NCBI GenBank assembly: GCA_019096065.1
Contig: JAGUCH010000003.1
Coordinates: 2,294,001-2,358,000, forward strand
Reading direction: 5' to 3'
Source of the DNA: Paracyclopina nana
Lineage: Eukaryota; Arthropoda; Copepoda; Cyclopoida; Cyclopettidae
Length of the DNA stretch: 64,000 nt
The notes below the pieces were generated by a model. That model saw only the letters and a program-made list of their open reading frames with translations. It was not told the origin of the DNA and did not search any database. Below, in pieces: positions 44,217 to 55,082 of the stretch. A program made the position numbers and the translations under genes. Position 1 is the first letter of the stretch; every line of letters begins with the position of its first letter.

Positions 44217-47200
44217 TTTTTGACCTAGAGATGCCTCAAAGTAATTTTTGCCTCATAGCCTGGTTTTTATTACTATGGGTGCGTTTTCGCGTTTTTCGGC
44301 TCTAGCCAAACGCACCATGTAGTGAAGTTTTTGAGTTAGGACCAGTTCTGGACTTCTTGGGACCTAACTCATGAGGTCCAATTAGCTTTTTGACCTAGAG
44401 ATGCCTCAAAGTAATTTTTGCCTCATAGCCTGGTTTTTATTACTATGGGTGCGTTTTCGCGTTTTTCGGCTCTAGCCAAACGCACCATGTAGTGAAGTTT
44501 TTGAGTTAGGACCAGTTTTGGACTTCTTGGGACCTAACTCATGATGTCCAATTAGCTTTTGGACCTAACTCATGAGGTCCAATCAGCTTTTGGACCTAGA
44601 GATGCCTCAAAATAATTTTTGACTCATAGCCTGGTTTTTATTACTATGGGTGCGTTTTCGCGTTTTTCGGCTCTAGCCAAACGCACCATGTAGTGAAGTT
44701 TTTGAGTTAGGACCAGTTTTGGACTTCTTGGGACCTAACTCATGAGGTCCAATCAGCTTTTGGACCTAGAGATGCCTCGAAGTAATTTTTGACTCATAGC
44801 CTGGTTTTTATTACTATGGGTGTGTTTTCGCGTTTTTCGGCTCTAGCCAAACGCACCATGTATCAAAGTTTTTGAGTTAGGACCAGTTTTGGACTTCTTG
44901 GGACCTAACTCATGAGGTCCAATTAGCTTTTGGACCTAGAGATGCCTCAAAGTAATTTTTGCCTCATAGCCTGGTTTTCATTACTATGGGTGTGTTTTTG
45001 CGTTTTTCGGCTCTAGCCAAACGCACCATGTAATGAAGTTTTTGAGTTAGGACCAGTTTTGGACTCCTTGGGACCTAACTCATGAGGTCCAATCAGCTTT
45101 TGGACCTAGAGATGCCTTAAAGTAATTTTTGCCTCTTAGCCTGGTTTTCATTACTATGGGTGCGTTTTCGCGTTTTTCGGCTCTAGCCAAACGCACCATG
45201 TAGCAAAGTTTTTGAGTTAGGACCAGTTTTGGACTCCTTGGGACCTTACTCATGAGGTCCAATCAGCTTTTGGACCTAGAGATGCCTCAAAGTAGTTTTT
45301 GCCTCATAGCCTGGTTTTTATTACTATTGGTGCGTTTTCGCGTTTTTTGGCTCTAGCCAAACGCACCATGTAGCAAAGTTTTTGAGTTAGGACCAGTTTT
45401 GGACTCCTTGGGACCTAACTCATGAGGTCCAATTAGCTTTTGGACTTAGAGATGCCTCAAAGTAATTTTTGCCTCATAGCTTGTTTTACTACTATGGGTG
45501 CGTTTTCGCGTTTTTTGGCTCTAGCCAAACGCACCATGTAGTGAAGTTTTTGAGTTAGGACCAGTTTTGGACTCCTTGGGACCTAACTCATGAGGTCCAA
45601 TCAGCTTTTGGACTTAGAGATGCCTCAAAGTAATTTTTGCCTCATAGCCTGGTTATTATTACTATGGGTGCGTTTTCGCGTTTTTTGGCTCTAGCCAAAC
45701 GCACCATGTAGTAAAGTTTTTGAGTTAGGACCAGTTTTGGACTCCTTGGGACCTAACTCATGAGGTCCAATCAGCTTTTGGACTTAGAGATGCCTCAAAG
45801 TAATTTTTGCCTCTTAGCTTGTTTTACTACTATGGGTGCATTTTCGCGTTTTTCGGCTCTAGCCAAACGCACCATATAGTGAAGTTTTTGAGTTAGGACT
45901 AGTTTTGAACTCCTTGGGAGCTAACTCATGAGGTCCAATCAGCTTTTGGACCTAGAGATGCCTCAAAGTAATTTTTGCCTCATAGCCTGGTTTTCATTAC
46001 TATGGGTGTGTTTTCGCGTTTTTCGGCTCTAGCCAAACGCACCATGTAGCAAAGTTTTTGAGTTAGGACCAGTTTTGGACTCCATGGGACCTAACTCATG
46101 AGGTCCAATCAGCTTTTGGACTTAGAGATGCCTCAAAGTAGTTTTTGCCTCATAGCCTGGTTTTCATTACTATGGTGTGTGTATTCGCGTTTTTCGGCTC
46201 TAGCCAAACGCACCATGTAGCAAAGTTTTTGAGTTAGGACCAGTTTTGGACTCCATGGGACCTAACTCATGAGGTCCAATCAGCTTTTGGACCTAGAGAT
46301 GCCTCAAAGTAATTTTTGACTTATAGCCTGGTTTTTATTACTATGGGTGCGTTTTCGCGTTTTACGGCTCTAGCCAAATGCACCATGTAGTGAAGTTTTT
46401 GAGTTAGGACCAGTTTTGGACTTCTTGGGACCTAACTCATGAGGTCCAATTAGCTTTTGGACCTAGAGATGCCTCAAAGTAATTTTTGCCTCATAGCCTG
46501 GTTTTCATTACTATGGGTGCGTTTTCGCGTTTTTCGGCTCTAGCCAAACGCACCATGTAGCAAAGTTTTTGAGTTAGGACCAGTTTTGGACTCCTTGGGA
46601 CCTTACTCATGAGGTCCAATCAGCTTTTGGACCTAGAGATGCCTCAAAGTAGTTTTTGCCTCATAGCCTGGTTTTTATTACTATTGGTGCGTTTTCGCGT
46701 TTTTTGGCTCTAGCCAAACGCACCATGTAGCAAAGTTTTTGAGTTAGGACCAGTTTTGGACTCCTTGGGACCTAACTCATGAGGTCCAATTAGCTTTTGG
46801 ACTTAGAGATGCCTCAAAGTAATTTTTGCCTCATAGCTTGTTTTACTACTATGGGTGCGTTTTCGCGTTTTTTGGCTCTAGCCAAACGCACCATGTAGTG
46901 AAGTTTTTGAGTTAGGACCAGTTTTGGACTCCTTGGGACCTAACTCATGAGGTCCAATCAGCTTTTGGACCTAGAGATGCCTTAAAGTAATTTTTGCCTC
47001 TTAGCCTGGTTTTTATTACTATGGGTGCGTTTTCGCGTTTTTCGGCTCTAGCCAAACGCACCATGTAGTGAAGTTTTTGAGTTAGGACCAGTTTTGGACT
47101 CCTTGGGACCTTACTCATGAGGTCCAATCAGCTTTTGGACCTAGAGATGCCTCAAAGTAGTTTTTGCCTCATAGCCTGGTTTTCATTACTATGGGTGTGT

Positions 47201-49550
47201 TTTCGCGTTTTTCGGCTCTAGCCAAACGCACCATGTAGCAAAGTTCTTGAGTTAGGACCAGTTTTGGACTCCATGGGACCTAACTCATGAGGTCCAATCA
47301 GCTTTTGGATTTAGAGATGCCTCAAAGTAGTTTTTGCCTCATAGCCTGGTTTTCATTACTATGGGTGTGTATTCGCGTTTTTCGGCTCTAGCCAAACGCA
47401 CCATGTAGCAAAGTTTTTGAGTTAGGACCAGTTTTGGACTCCATGGGACCTAACTCATGGGGTCCAATCAGCTTTTGGACCTAGAGATGCCTCAAAGTAG
47501 TTTTTGCCTCATAGCCTGGTTTTCATTACTATGGGTGTGTTTTCGCGTTTTTCGGCTCTAGCCAAACGCACCATGTAGCAAAGTTTTTGAGTTAGGACCA
47601 GTTTTGGACTCCATGGGACCTAACTCATGAGGTCCAATCAGCTTTTGGACCTAGAGATGCCTCAAAGTAATTTTTGACTTATAGCCTGGTTTTTATTACT
47701 ATGGGTGCGTTTTCGCGTTTTTCGGCTCTAGCCAAACGCACCATGTAGTGAAGTTTTTGAGTTAGGACCAGTTTTGGACTCCTTGGGACCTAACTCATGA
47801 GGTCCAATCAGCTTTTGGACCTAGAGATGCCTTAAAGTAATTTTTGCCTCTTAGCCTGGTTTTTATTACTATGGGTGCGTTTTCGCGTTTTACGGCTCTA
47901 GCCAAACGCACCATGTAGTGAAGTTTTTGAGTTAGGACCAGTTTTGGACTTCTTGGGACCTAACTCATGAGGTCCAATTAGCTTTTGGACCTAGAGATGC
48001 CTCAAAGTAATTTTTGCCTCATAGCCTGGTTTTCATTACTATGGAGTGCTGCTGCTTTTTCGGCTCTACCCAAACGCACCATGTAGCAAAGTTTTTGAGT
48101 TAGGACCAGTTTTGGACTCCTTGGGACCTTACTCATGAGGTCCAATCAGCTTTTGGACCTAGAGATGCCTCAAAGTAGTTTTTGCCTCATAGCCTGGTTT
48201 TTATTACTATTGGTGCGTTTTCGCGTTTTTTGGCTCTAGCCAAACGCACCATGTAGCAAAGTTTTTGAGTTAGGACCAGTTTTGGACTCCTTGGGACCTA
48301 ACTCATGAGGTCCAATTAGCTTTTGGACTTAGAGATGCCTCAAAGTAATTTTTGCCTCATAGCTTGTTTTACTACTATGGGTGCGTTTCAGCGTTTTTGG
48401 CTCTAGCCAAACGCACCATGTAGTGAAGTTTTTGAGTTAGGACCAGTTTTGGACTCCTTGGGACCTAACTCATGAGGTCCAATCAGCTTTTGGACCTAGA
48501 GATGCCTTAAAGTAATTTTTGCCTCTTAGCCTGGTTTTTATTACTATGGGTGCGTTTTCGCGTTTTTCGGCTCTAGCCAAACGCACCATGTAGTGAAGTT
48601 TTTGAGTTAGGACCAGTTTTGGACTTCTTGGGACCTAACTCATGAGGTCCATTAGCTTTTGGACCTAGAGATGCCTCAAAGTAATTTTTGCCTCATAGCC
48701 TGGTTTTCATTACTATGGGTGCGTTTTCGCGTTTTTCGGCTCTAGCCAAACGCACCATGTAGCAAAGTTTTTGAGTTAGGACCAGTTTTGGACTCCTTGG
48801 GACCTTACTCATGAGGTCCAATCAGCTTTTGGACCTAGAGATGCCTCAAAGTAGTTTTTGCCTCATAGCCTGGTTTTTATTACTATTGGTGCGTTTTCGC
48901 GTTTTTTGGCTCTAGCCAAACGCACCATGTAGCAAAGTTTTTGAGTTAGGACCAGTTTTGGACTTCTTGGGACCTAACTCATGAGGTCCAATTAGCTTTT
49001 GGACTTAGAGATGCCTCAAAGTAATTTTTGCCTCATAGCTTGTTTTACTACTATGGGTGCGTTTTCGCGTTTTTTGGCTCTAGCCAAACGCACCATGTAG
49101 CAAAGTTTTTGAGTTAGGACCAGTTTTGGACTCCATGGGACCTAACTCATGAGGTCCAATCAGCTTTTGGACTTAGAGATGCCTCAAAGTAGTTTTTGCC
49201 TCATAGCCTGGTTTTCATTACTATGGATGTGTTTTCGCGTTTTTCGGCTCTAGCCAAACGCACCATGTAGCAAAGTTTTTGAGTTAGGACCAGTTTTGGA
49301 CTCCATGGGACCTAACTCATGAGGTCCAATCAGCTTTTGGACTTAGAGATGCCTCAAAGTAATTTTGCCTCATAGCTTGGTTATAATTACTATGGGTGCG
49401 TTTTCGCGTTTTTTGGCTCTAGCCAAACGCACCATGTAGTGAAGTTTTTGAGTTAGGACCAGTTTTGGACTCCTTGGGACCTAACTCATGAGGTCCAATC
49501 AGCTTTTGGACCTTGAGATGCCTTTAAGTATATTTTTAAATCATAGCCTA
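44202..49550 (-). repeat. 170-bp satellite array, minus-oriented arm (about 31 monomers)
   Basis: Same monomer as the left arm in reverse complement. Distinct variants (CTATTGGTGCG, CATAGCTTGTTTTACTAC) recur at spacings near multiples of 170 bp, for instance 45242 and 46602, which is 8 monomers. The last monomer decays around 49500-49550 into single-copy AT-rich sequence. Confidence 0.97.
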
Positions 49551-49689
49551 GTTTTTACCAAAATTGGTTGCCAAGATTTTCAAGTTTGACAACTCATCAT
49601 GATTTGGATGTTAGATCTTTATTTTCAACCTAGCTATCAATTTTTTTTGCAGACTTTTATGTTCTTTCCAATGTTTAGTTTTGTTTTGG

Positions 49690-49795
49690 GTTTATTGGGT
49701 GCGGTTTTTAGTATGGTGCTATTGGGTGCGTTTCGGTGCGTTTCGGTGCTATTTGGTGCGTTTCGGTGCATTTGGTTGCGGTATTTAGTATGTAC
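49690..49795 (-). repeat. Right terminal inverted repeat of element B
   Basis: Pentamer-phased GGTGC TATTG GGTGC GTTTC GGTGC GTTTC and so on, ending in GCGGTATTTAGTATGTAC. The reverse complement matches the left terminus and the tips of element C. Confidence 0.8.
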
Positions 49796-49992
49796 CCAGT
49801 TTGAATATCCCGCTTCCATCAATGAACATGCTTTCTCATTATTATAACTGAAAACCTCTAAATATTCAACAAAAATGCCATTTAGAAAAATTCCAGTATC
49901 GTCAACTGTCTAATAACACCTTATATTGTTTACATTTTGGGCTTTGGCGGATTTTTAATTTTTGAATTATTATTCAGGCAACCTAACTCTCC

Positions 49993-52900
49993 ATGCCGAG
50001 GCCTTCATCAAGGCCGGCCTCTAGGCCGGCGTCTAGGCCGACCTCTATTTTATCTACAGCTTTGAATTTATCGCCACAAATACTCAACCTTGGCGACGAG
50101 TTGATCACAAAGCTCACTGGTTTTGCTGAATCGGAAGAGAATTTTGGAATCTGTCATGATTTCCTGGTGTCCAATCTCCTCTATCACACCTACCTTGAAC
50201 CATTTGAGCGTGATGTGATGAAAAAGTGCGACAAGTTGGCTGACAAGTGGCAAATTCAAAACAAGACTGAAAAAGTCGTGAGATTTGAGCAGCTTTTGGA
50301 GCAGTATAAAGCATTGCCCGTTTTTGAGGCTGAACACGAACAACACGGGCTCCGAGCTAGACTTTTAGTGCTGCTCTTGGCCTTGTCCAATTCTGATGAA
50401 ATAAAGCAAGATGATGACAACGATGAGGAAAGCGGCGAACTCCGTCATATCATTGAGGATATCATCGTTGAGTCAGATGCAGTCATTGGTGCGAGAAAAG
50501 CTCAAGAAATTAGGAATCTGCTGGCCTCTGGAGAGGAGCCTCCAGAGTCTTTTTCCGACTCGGAGTTGTCCGACTGGTCATCAGATGAAGAGGATGAAGT
50601 TGCTTTTCTGCAACTGTCACACCAAGAAAGCCCCCCCTCGTCGTCGTTGCCGAGTCTATCTTCCTCAAAAAAGAAGGCTCTTGTCACTCATTTGCCTGGC
50701 GTGAAAATCCCTCTTAAGCCACCTCAGCCAATGCCAGACTTTGAAGGCAGTGCTATTGAAGTGTCTGTTTTAGAGGCCAGGCGATGGTTATCGGAAAATC
50801 TGATGCCTCCATATTGGTCTGAGCAGATTGATTCCAGAGCTCTGGCTCCCATGATTCGAGTCACAAATCCTATGCCTGATGCACAGTATGTCAAAGCTGT
50901 TGATGCAGACTTGTTTGACAGAGGGTTGCCTGTCACTGAGAAACTCGTGCTTCCCGAATACCAAGTCCTCTATGAGTGCATTTGGATCCTAAGAAATCCT
51001 CTGTGTGAAAAATCCCCGCTATTCAAATGGAATGGGACTGAATTCGAGCCCACTCCAAATGTGTGCCTTTCAAGTGTCCTGCCTGTGACTCTGGCCTCTT
51101 GTCTGTCCAGATTCAGGCAATCATTAACTTCTCTACACAATCTGCATTCATTTGTAGCGGAGACCCTGGATAGACGCAAAGATCCGGTAGGCATCCTGGA
51201 TGAGCTCAAACCTCCCTTCACTTATGAAGCATATGCAGAAGCTCTGTCCAATGTGTTCAACTTACTCTCTGCAGATTTGCTCACCATCGAGCGCAAAGTG
51301 AAAGACAGGACCGAAACCTACACCTTATTGTCACTACTTCGTGACTTGGCCTCCTGGCTAAGCATCATTGACAGTCTTGGTTCGTTCCACCTCTCGGCAG
51401 TGACTGACCAGCATTGTAAGGAAAATTGGGAGAAATCACTGATTCTCATTTCCGCATTGAGCCAGGCCCTGAGCACGTGTCACGAACCCAAGCTATTTAC
51501 CATTTTTGTGGACCTGCTTCTCAAGTCATTGTCTCCGTATTTTCGTATCATTGGCGTGTGGCTGACTCAAGGTCGCTTTGAAGACTACAGAAGTGAGTTT
51601 GTCTATGGGGTGAATCTAGAGCCAAGCAGAGTGCAGTCGCCTGTCAGTGATGATTCAGGGCTGGGTCAAAGCATTTCCTACCTGTCGACCCCTTCCGAGT
51701 CATTCTGGTCGAGCAGCTTCATCGAGAGGCCTTTTGTTGAGAAGCTAGCTCAAGTCGGTCTGGTTGTTCCTCAAATGTTTGCTCAGACATTCCCCAAGCT
51801 GTTGACATGCGGCAAAAGTGTGACCATTTTGACCATCTTGGAAAAGCAAAGTATCCTCTTTCCCGGCTACAAAAGTGCCTTCACTCCCATTCAAGACATG
51901 GTTGCACCCACAGAGCTGTACGACAACTTTTTGGCCAACTTGAAGCAGAGCTTGGCCATGCACAAAGCATCACACAGCTCTTCGTTTAAAACCTCCACCA
52001 TTCCAATGCTGGTAGAAGGCCTGTCTCTGAGTGATCTCATCGGGGATGTCAGTGACATTGATCCAGATCTCATAGAAGCTTATGACATCATCGCAGCAGA
52101 TCTGCCAGATTTTGAATTGGGCCTGTCAAGTGTGAGGAGCCAAGATGAATCAGAGGATTTGGTGGATTCTGACAGGTTCCTCATTCTGTCTGATTATGGG
52201 CTAGATCCTATGAAGTCAATGGCTTGCGCGATGGAATATGCTTTCGGACCTGTGGTTTTCACTCATACCGAGCGAGCTTGCTCACGTCTCGTTCACCTGT
52301 TCAGGCATTCGCTCTCCCTTGATACTCACCTGGCCTACATGAGAAGAGTGTTTTTCATGGAAGCTGGAGACCTTCTGTCTGAGTTTTCATCCCAACTCTT
52401 TGCCAATATTGCAGCAGGCATTGGGTATGATGCAACCACTTTAAATGTCCTTCTGCATGATTGCCTCTGTCGCCGTTTCCCCACGGAAGAAGTCGAGAAG
52501 TTCTGCCTTGACATCGGGGGAGAGAGCAAAGGCAATCCTTTGGAAAGCCTGGTTTTGTCCTACTCCGTCCAATGGCCCATGAATACAGTGTTGAATAGGC
52601 AAGCCATGGAGATGTACAACAAAGTGTTTGTCTTCCTTCTGAAAGTGAAACAAGCCCTGTGGGCCTTGCTGCAAATCAACGCCAAAGATCTAGCTGCTAC
52701 TATAAACAAAGATGACTCTGATGCCGAGCTTGAGGAAAAGGAGAGCAAGCTCCACCGAGTCATTTTGCTAAGGTCGTGGCTTCTTCATTTCATCAGCAAT
52801 GTGCATGACTATTTCATGACTCGAGTGCTGCAATCCACCCAATTACAACTGATGAGCTCGCTGTTGGAGTGCCAAGACTTGGATGCAATCCTGGACGTCC

Positions 52901-53214
52901 ACGAGAGATACATTAAGAGAATTTACGACTGTTGCTTCCTTCACCCAAGCGCTTCTGTGCTTCGCGAAGCTGTGTTCAAAGTGCTCCAGAGTGCCATGGT
53001 ATTGTATAAATTTTGCGCTGCTCATCTCAGGGGCGAACTGTCAGAACATTTTATTATGGACTCGAGCACACTCAAGTCTTTGGAAGAAAAATATGCCATG
53101 CGTCACGTGTTCCTAGCTTCCATGCTTCGTTCCATGACGCAGAATAGGAATGATCATCACCTGGACGGATTGTCGGCTGCTTTATTACACAGTTGCCCAT
53201 CGGTTGTGTCATAG
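49993..53214 (+). CDS. TUBGCP5: Gamma-tubulin complex component 5
   Basis: Single exon, 1073 residues (human about 1024). The N-terminus is an Arg/Ser/Pro repeat (SRPASRPASRPTS). An acidic, Ser-rich linker (about 135-230) precedes the GCP N-terminal GRIP1 region (LPVTEKLVLPEYQVLYECIWIL onward, with GRFEDYRSEFVY) and the C-terminal GRIP2 region that binds gamma-tubulin (MRRVFFMEAGDLLSEF, LSYSVQWPMNTVLNRQAMEMYNKVFVFLLKVKQALW, HFISNVHDYFMTRVLQ). The GCP5 assignment rests on the C-terminal sequence. It belongs to the gamma-TuRC that nucleates microtubules. A splice-acceptor-like ATTATTCAG 14 bp before the ATG suggests a 5' UTR intron. Confidence 0.88.
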   Translation: MPRPSSRPASRPASRPTSILSTALNLSPQILNLGDELITKLTGFAESEENFGICHDFLVSNLLYHTYLEPFERDVMKKCDKLADKWQIQNKTEKVVRFEQLLEQYKALPVFEAEHEQHGLRARLLVLLLALSNSDEIKQDDDNDEESGELRHIIEDIIVESDAVIGARKAQEIRNLLASGEEPPESFSDSELSDWSSDEEDEVAFLQLSHQESPPSSSLPSLSSSKKKALVTHLPGVKIPLKPPQPMPDFEGSAIEVSVLEARRWLSENLMPPYWSEQIDSRALAPMIRVTNPMPDAQYVKAVDADLFDRGLPVTEKLVLPEYQVLYECIWILRNPLCEKSPLFKWNGTEFEPTPNVCLSSVLPVTLASCLSRFRQSLTSLHNLHSFVAETLDRRKDPVGILDELKPPFTYEAYAEALSNVFNLLSADLLTIERKVKDRTETYTLLSLLRDLASWLSIIDSLGSFHLSAVTDQHCKENWEKSLILISALSQALSTCHEPKLFTIFVDLLLKSLSPYFRIIGVWLTQGRFEDYRSEFVYGVNLEPSRVQSPVSDDSGLGQSISYLSTPSESFWSSSFIERPFVEKLAQVGLVVPQMFAQTFPKLLTCGKSVTILTILEKQSILFPGYKSAFTPIQDMVAPTELYDNFLANLKQSLAMHKASHSSSFKTSTIPMLVEGLSLSDLIGDVSDIDPDLIEAYDIIAADLPDFELGLSSVRSQDESEDLVDSDRFLILSDYGLDPMKSMACAMEYAFGPVVFTHTERACSRLVHLFRHSLSLDTHLAYMRRVFFMEAGDLLSEFSSQLFANIAAGIGYDATTLNVLLHDCLCRRFPTEEVEKFCLDIGGESKGNPLESLVLSYSVQWPMNTVLNRQAMEMYNKVFVFLLKVKQALWALLQINAKDLAATINKDDSDAELEEKESKLHRVILLRSWLLHFISNVHDYFMTRVLQSTQLQLMSSLLECQDLDAILDVHERYIKRIYDCCFLHPSASVLREAVFKVLQSAMVLYKFCAAHLRGELSEHFIMDSSTLKSLEEKYAMRHVFLASMLRSMTQNRNDHHLDGLSAALLHSCPSVVS

Positions 53215-54008
53215 AAAATATACTACAGTCACTCATCTTAATCTATGTATATGCCATGCAACCATTAAGCAATTCAGCATATCAGTTGGACGTGGCGATG
53301 TAGAAAGAGGCCCGCTTAAACAAGCTTGGGATATCGCCAAATTCATTTCATTGAAGAGGAGTTGCGCTCAAATTAAGCTTATGGACCTTCGTTGTTCCAC
53401 CAAATACATAAATAATTCTATTGAGTTCAATTACATTTGGACTCATGGTTTGAACTGGAAAATCTGGCTGGTCCAAATAGAGCTTATAATGTGCGGACCA
53501 GCCCTACTTGATTTGGGTTATGTCAAATTGAATTTCGCCGACGCACTCAAAGATCCTGTTGCGCTAAAGTCGATCACTCCCCCTGACTTGGCATTAATAA
53601 CAAGCAAATGAGGAACAAAAGGCAGAACATGCAAGCAATGTTAACCGCATGTGAGACAAGAAAGCACTACCAGGTATAGCCTTAGATGATAGCCAAAAAT
53701 CTACTCGGTTGATTAGATACAAACCCATGCTTTGATTAGATGAGGAGAGAACTAAGCTATAGCCACATGGGAAACTTAAGCCGAAATCCAATGCATAGCT
53801 GAATTGGTTGATTGCCTACGGTTTTAACTAGTTCAGTTCACAACATGCATATTTTAAGGTTTGGCAAATTGCAAGTACTTCCCAATTGCTACATCGCAAC
53901 AATTATAATGTTCCTAAGCTTAAAATATCGGATTTGCAATAACCATCTATGGCGTTTGGGGCCCCAGAATGCATCTGTTATAGATCAACGAAATCAAAGG
54001 AAATTTTG
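53215..54008. other. Intergenic region, about 800 bp; nothing recognised
   Basis: It contains the 3' ends of the convergent TUBGCP5 and RPS27A genes. An open frame overlapping the TUBGCP5 end (53150-53611) has no recognisable domain and is not called. Confidence 0.5.
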
Positions 54009-54023
54009 TTTATTGAAGCTGAT

Positions 54024-54730
<707 letters not shown>

Positions 54731-54918
54731 CTATTCAAAAAAGCCAAAACTCGTACTTGATGGAATTGGAATAAGCTCGTAACTTTACCTGATATGGAAA
54801 ATGAAAGCTGCCAAAAATCCTTCAAAACTGCCAAGAAAAATTTCAAACAAACAAAATCGAAATTTAACGCTTTTTTTCGTTAAAATTGGGCAAAAAATCC
54901 TGGAATTATACTGAAAAG

Positions 54919-54959
54919 AACAATGAGTTGATTTTACTAACATCATACAACTCATTGTT
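54919..54959. promoter_or_regulatory. 12-bp inverted repeat in the RPS27A/SKI2 divergent promoter region
   Basis: AACAATGAGTTG (54919-54930) and CAACTCATTGTT (54948-54959) are perfectly inverted with a 17-bp spacer, between two divergent housekeeping genes. It could be a binding site or just a hairpin. Confidence 0.35.
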
Positions 54960-55082
54960 TTTGAAATACAAAATTCTTTCAAAAAAGTCGGGAAACTTTG
55001 TTTTCGTTGTTGTTTTTCTTTCCTAATGTACTAAATGTAGCGAATTTCCATTTTCGTCGGAGATGATCGAAGAGAACTGAAT

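Larger units (their letters stand above)
35197..49795. mobile_element. Element B: 14.6-kb inverted-repeat-bounded element with a two-armed satellite core
   Basis: It is flanked by the direct repeat CCAGTTTGAA (35187-35196 and 49796-49805). The left terminus (from 35197) and the reversed right terminus share ATAC-AAA-ACCGCA followed by pentamer-phased blocks such as GCACCGAAAC and GCACCCAATA and a common ATACTAAAAACCGCACC. Between them is almost only a 170-bp satellite: plus-oriented from about 35340 to 44201, minus-oriented from 44202 to about 49550, meeting at a perfect palindrome. No transposase or other long ORF exists inside. Tips match elements A and C, so B appears to be a hugely expanded non-autonomous member of one family. 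Without it, the claudin-like and TUBGCP5 genes would be divergent neighbours about 300 bp apart. Confidence 0.75.

Noticed and set aside
45080-47127. Short open frames (about 60 residues) inside the minus-oriented satellite
   Set aside because: They recur only because the monomer recurs, are broken in most monomers and lack any domain.
35340-49550. CRISPR-like regular repeats
   Set aside because: The 170-bp period has no unique spacers and the whole unit repeats; this is satellite DNA in a eukaryotic genome.
53150-53611. Possible gene overlapping the end of TUBGCP5
   Set aside because: Overlaps real coding sequence in another frame and has no recognisable domain.
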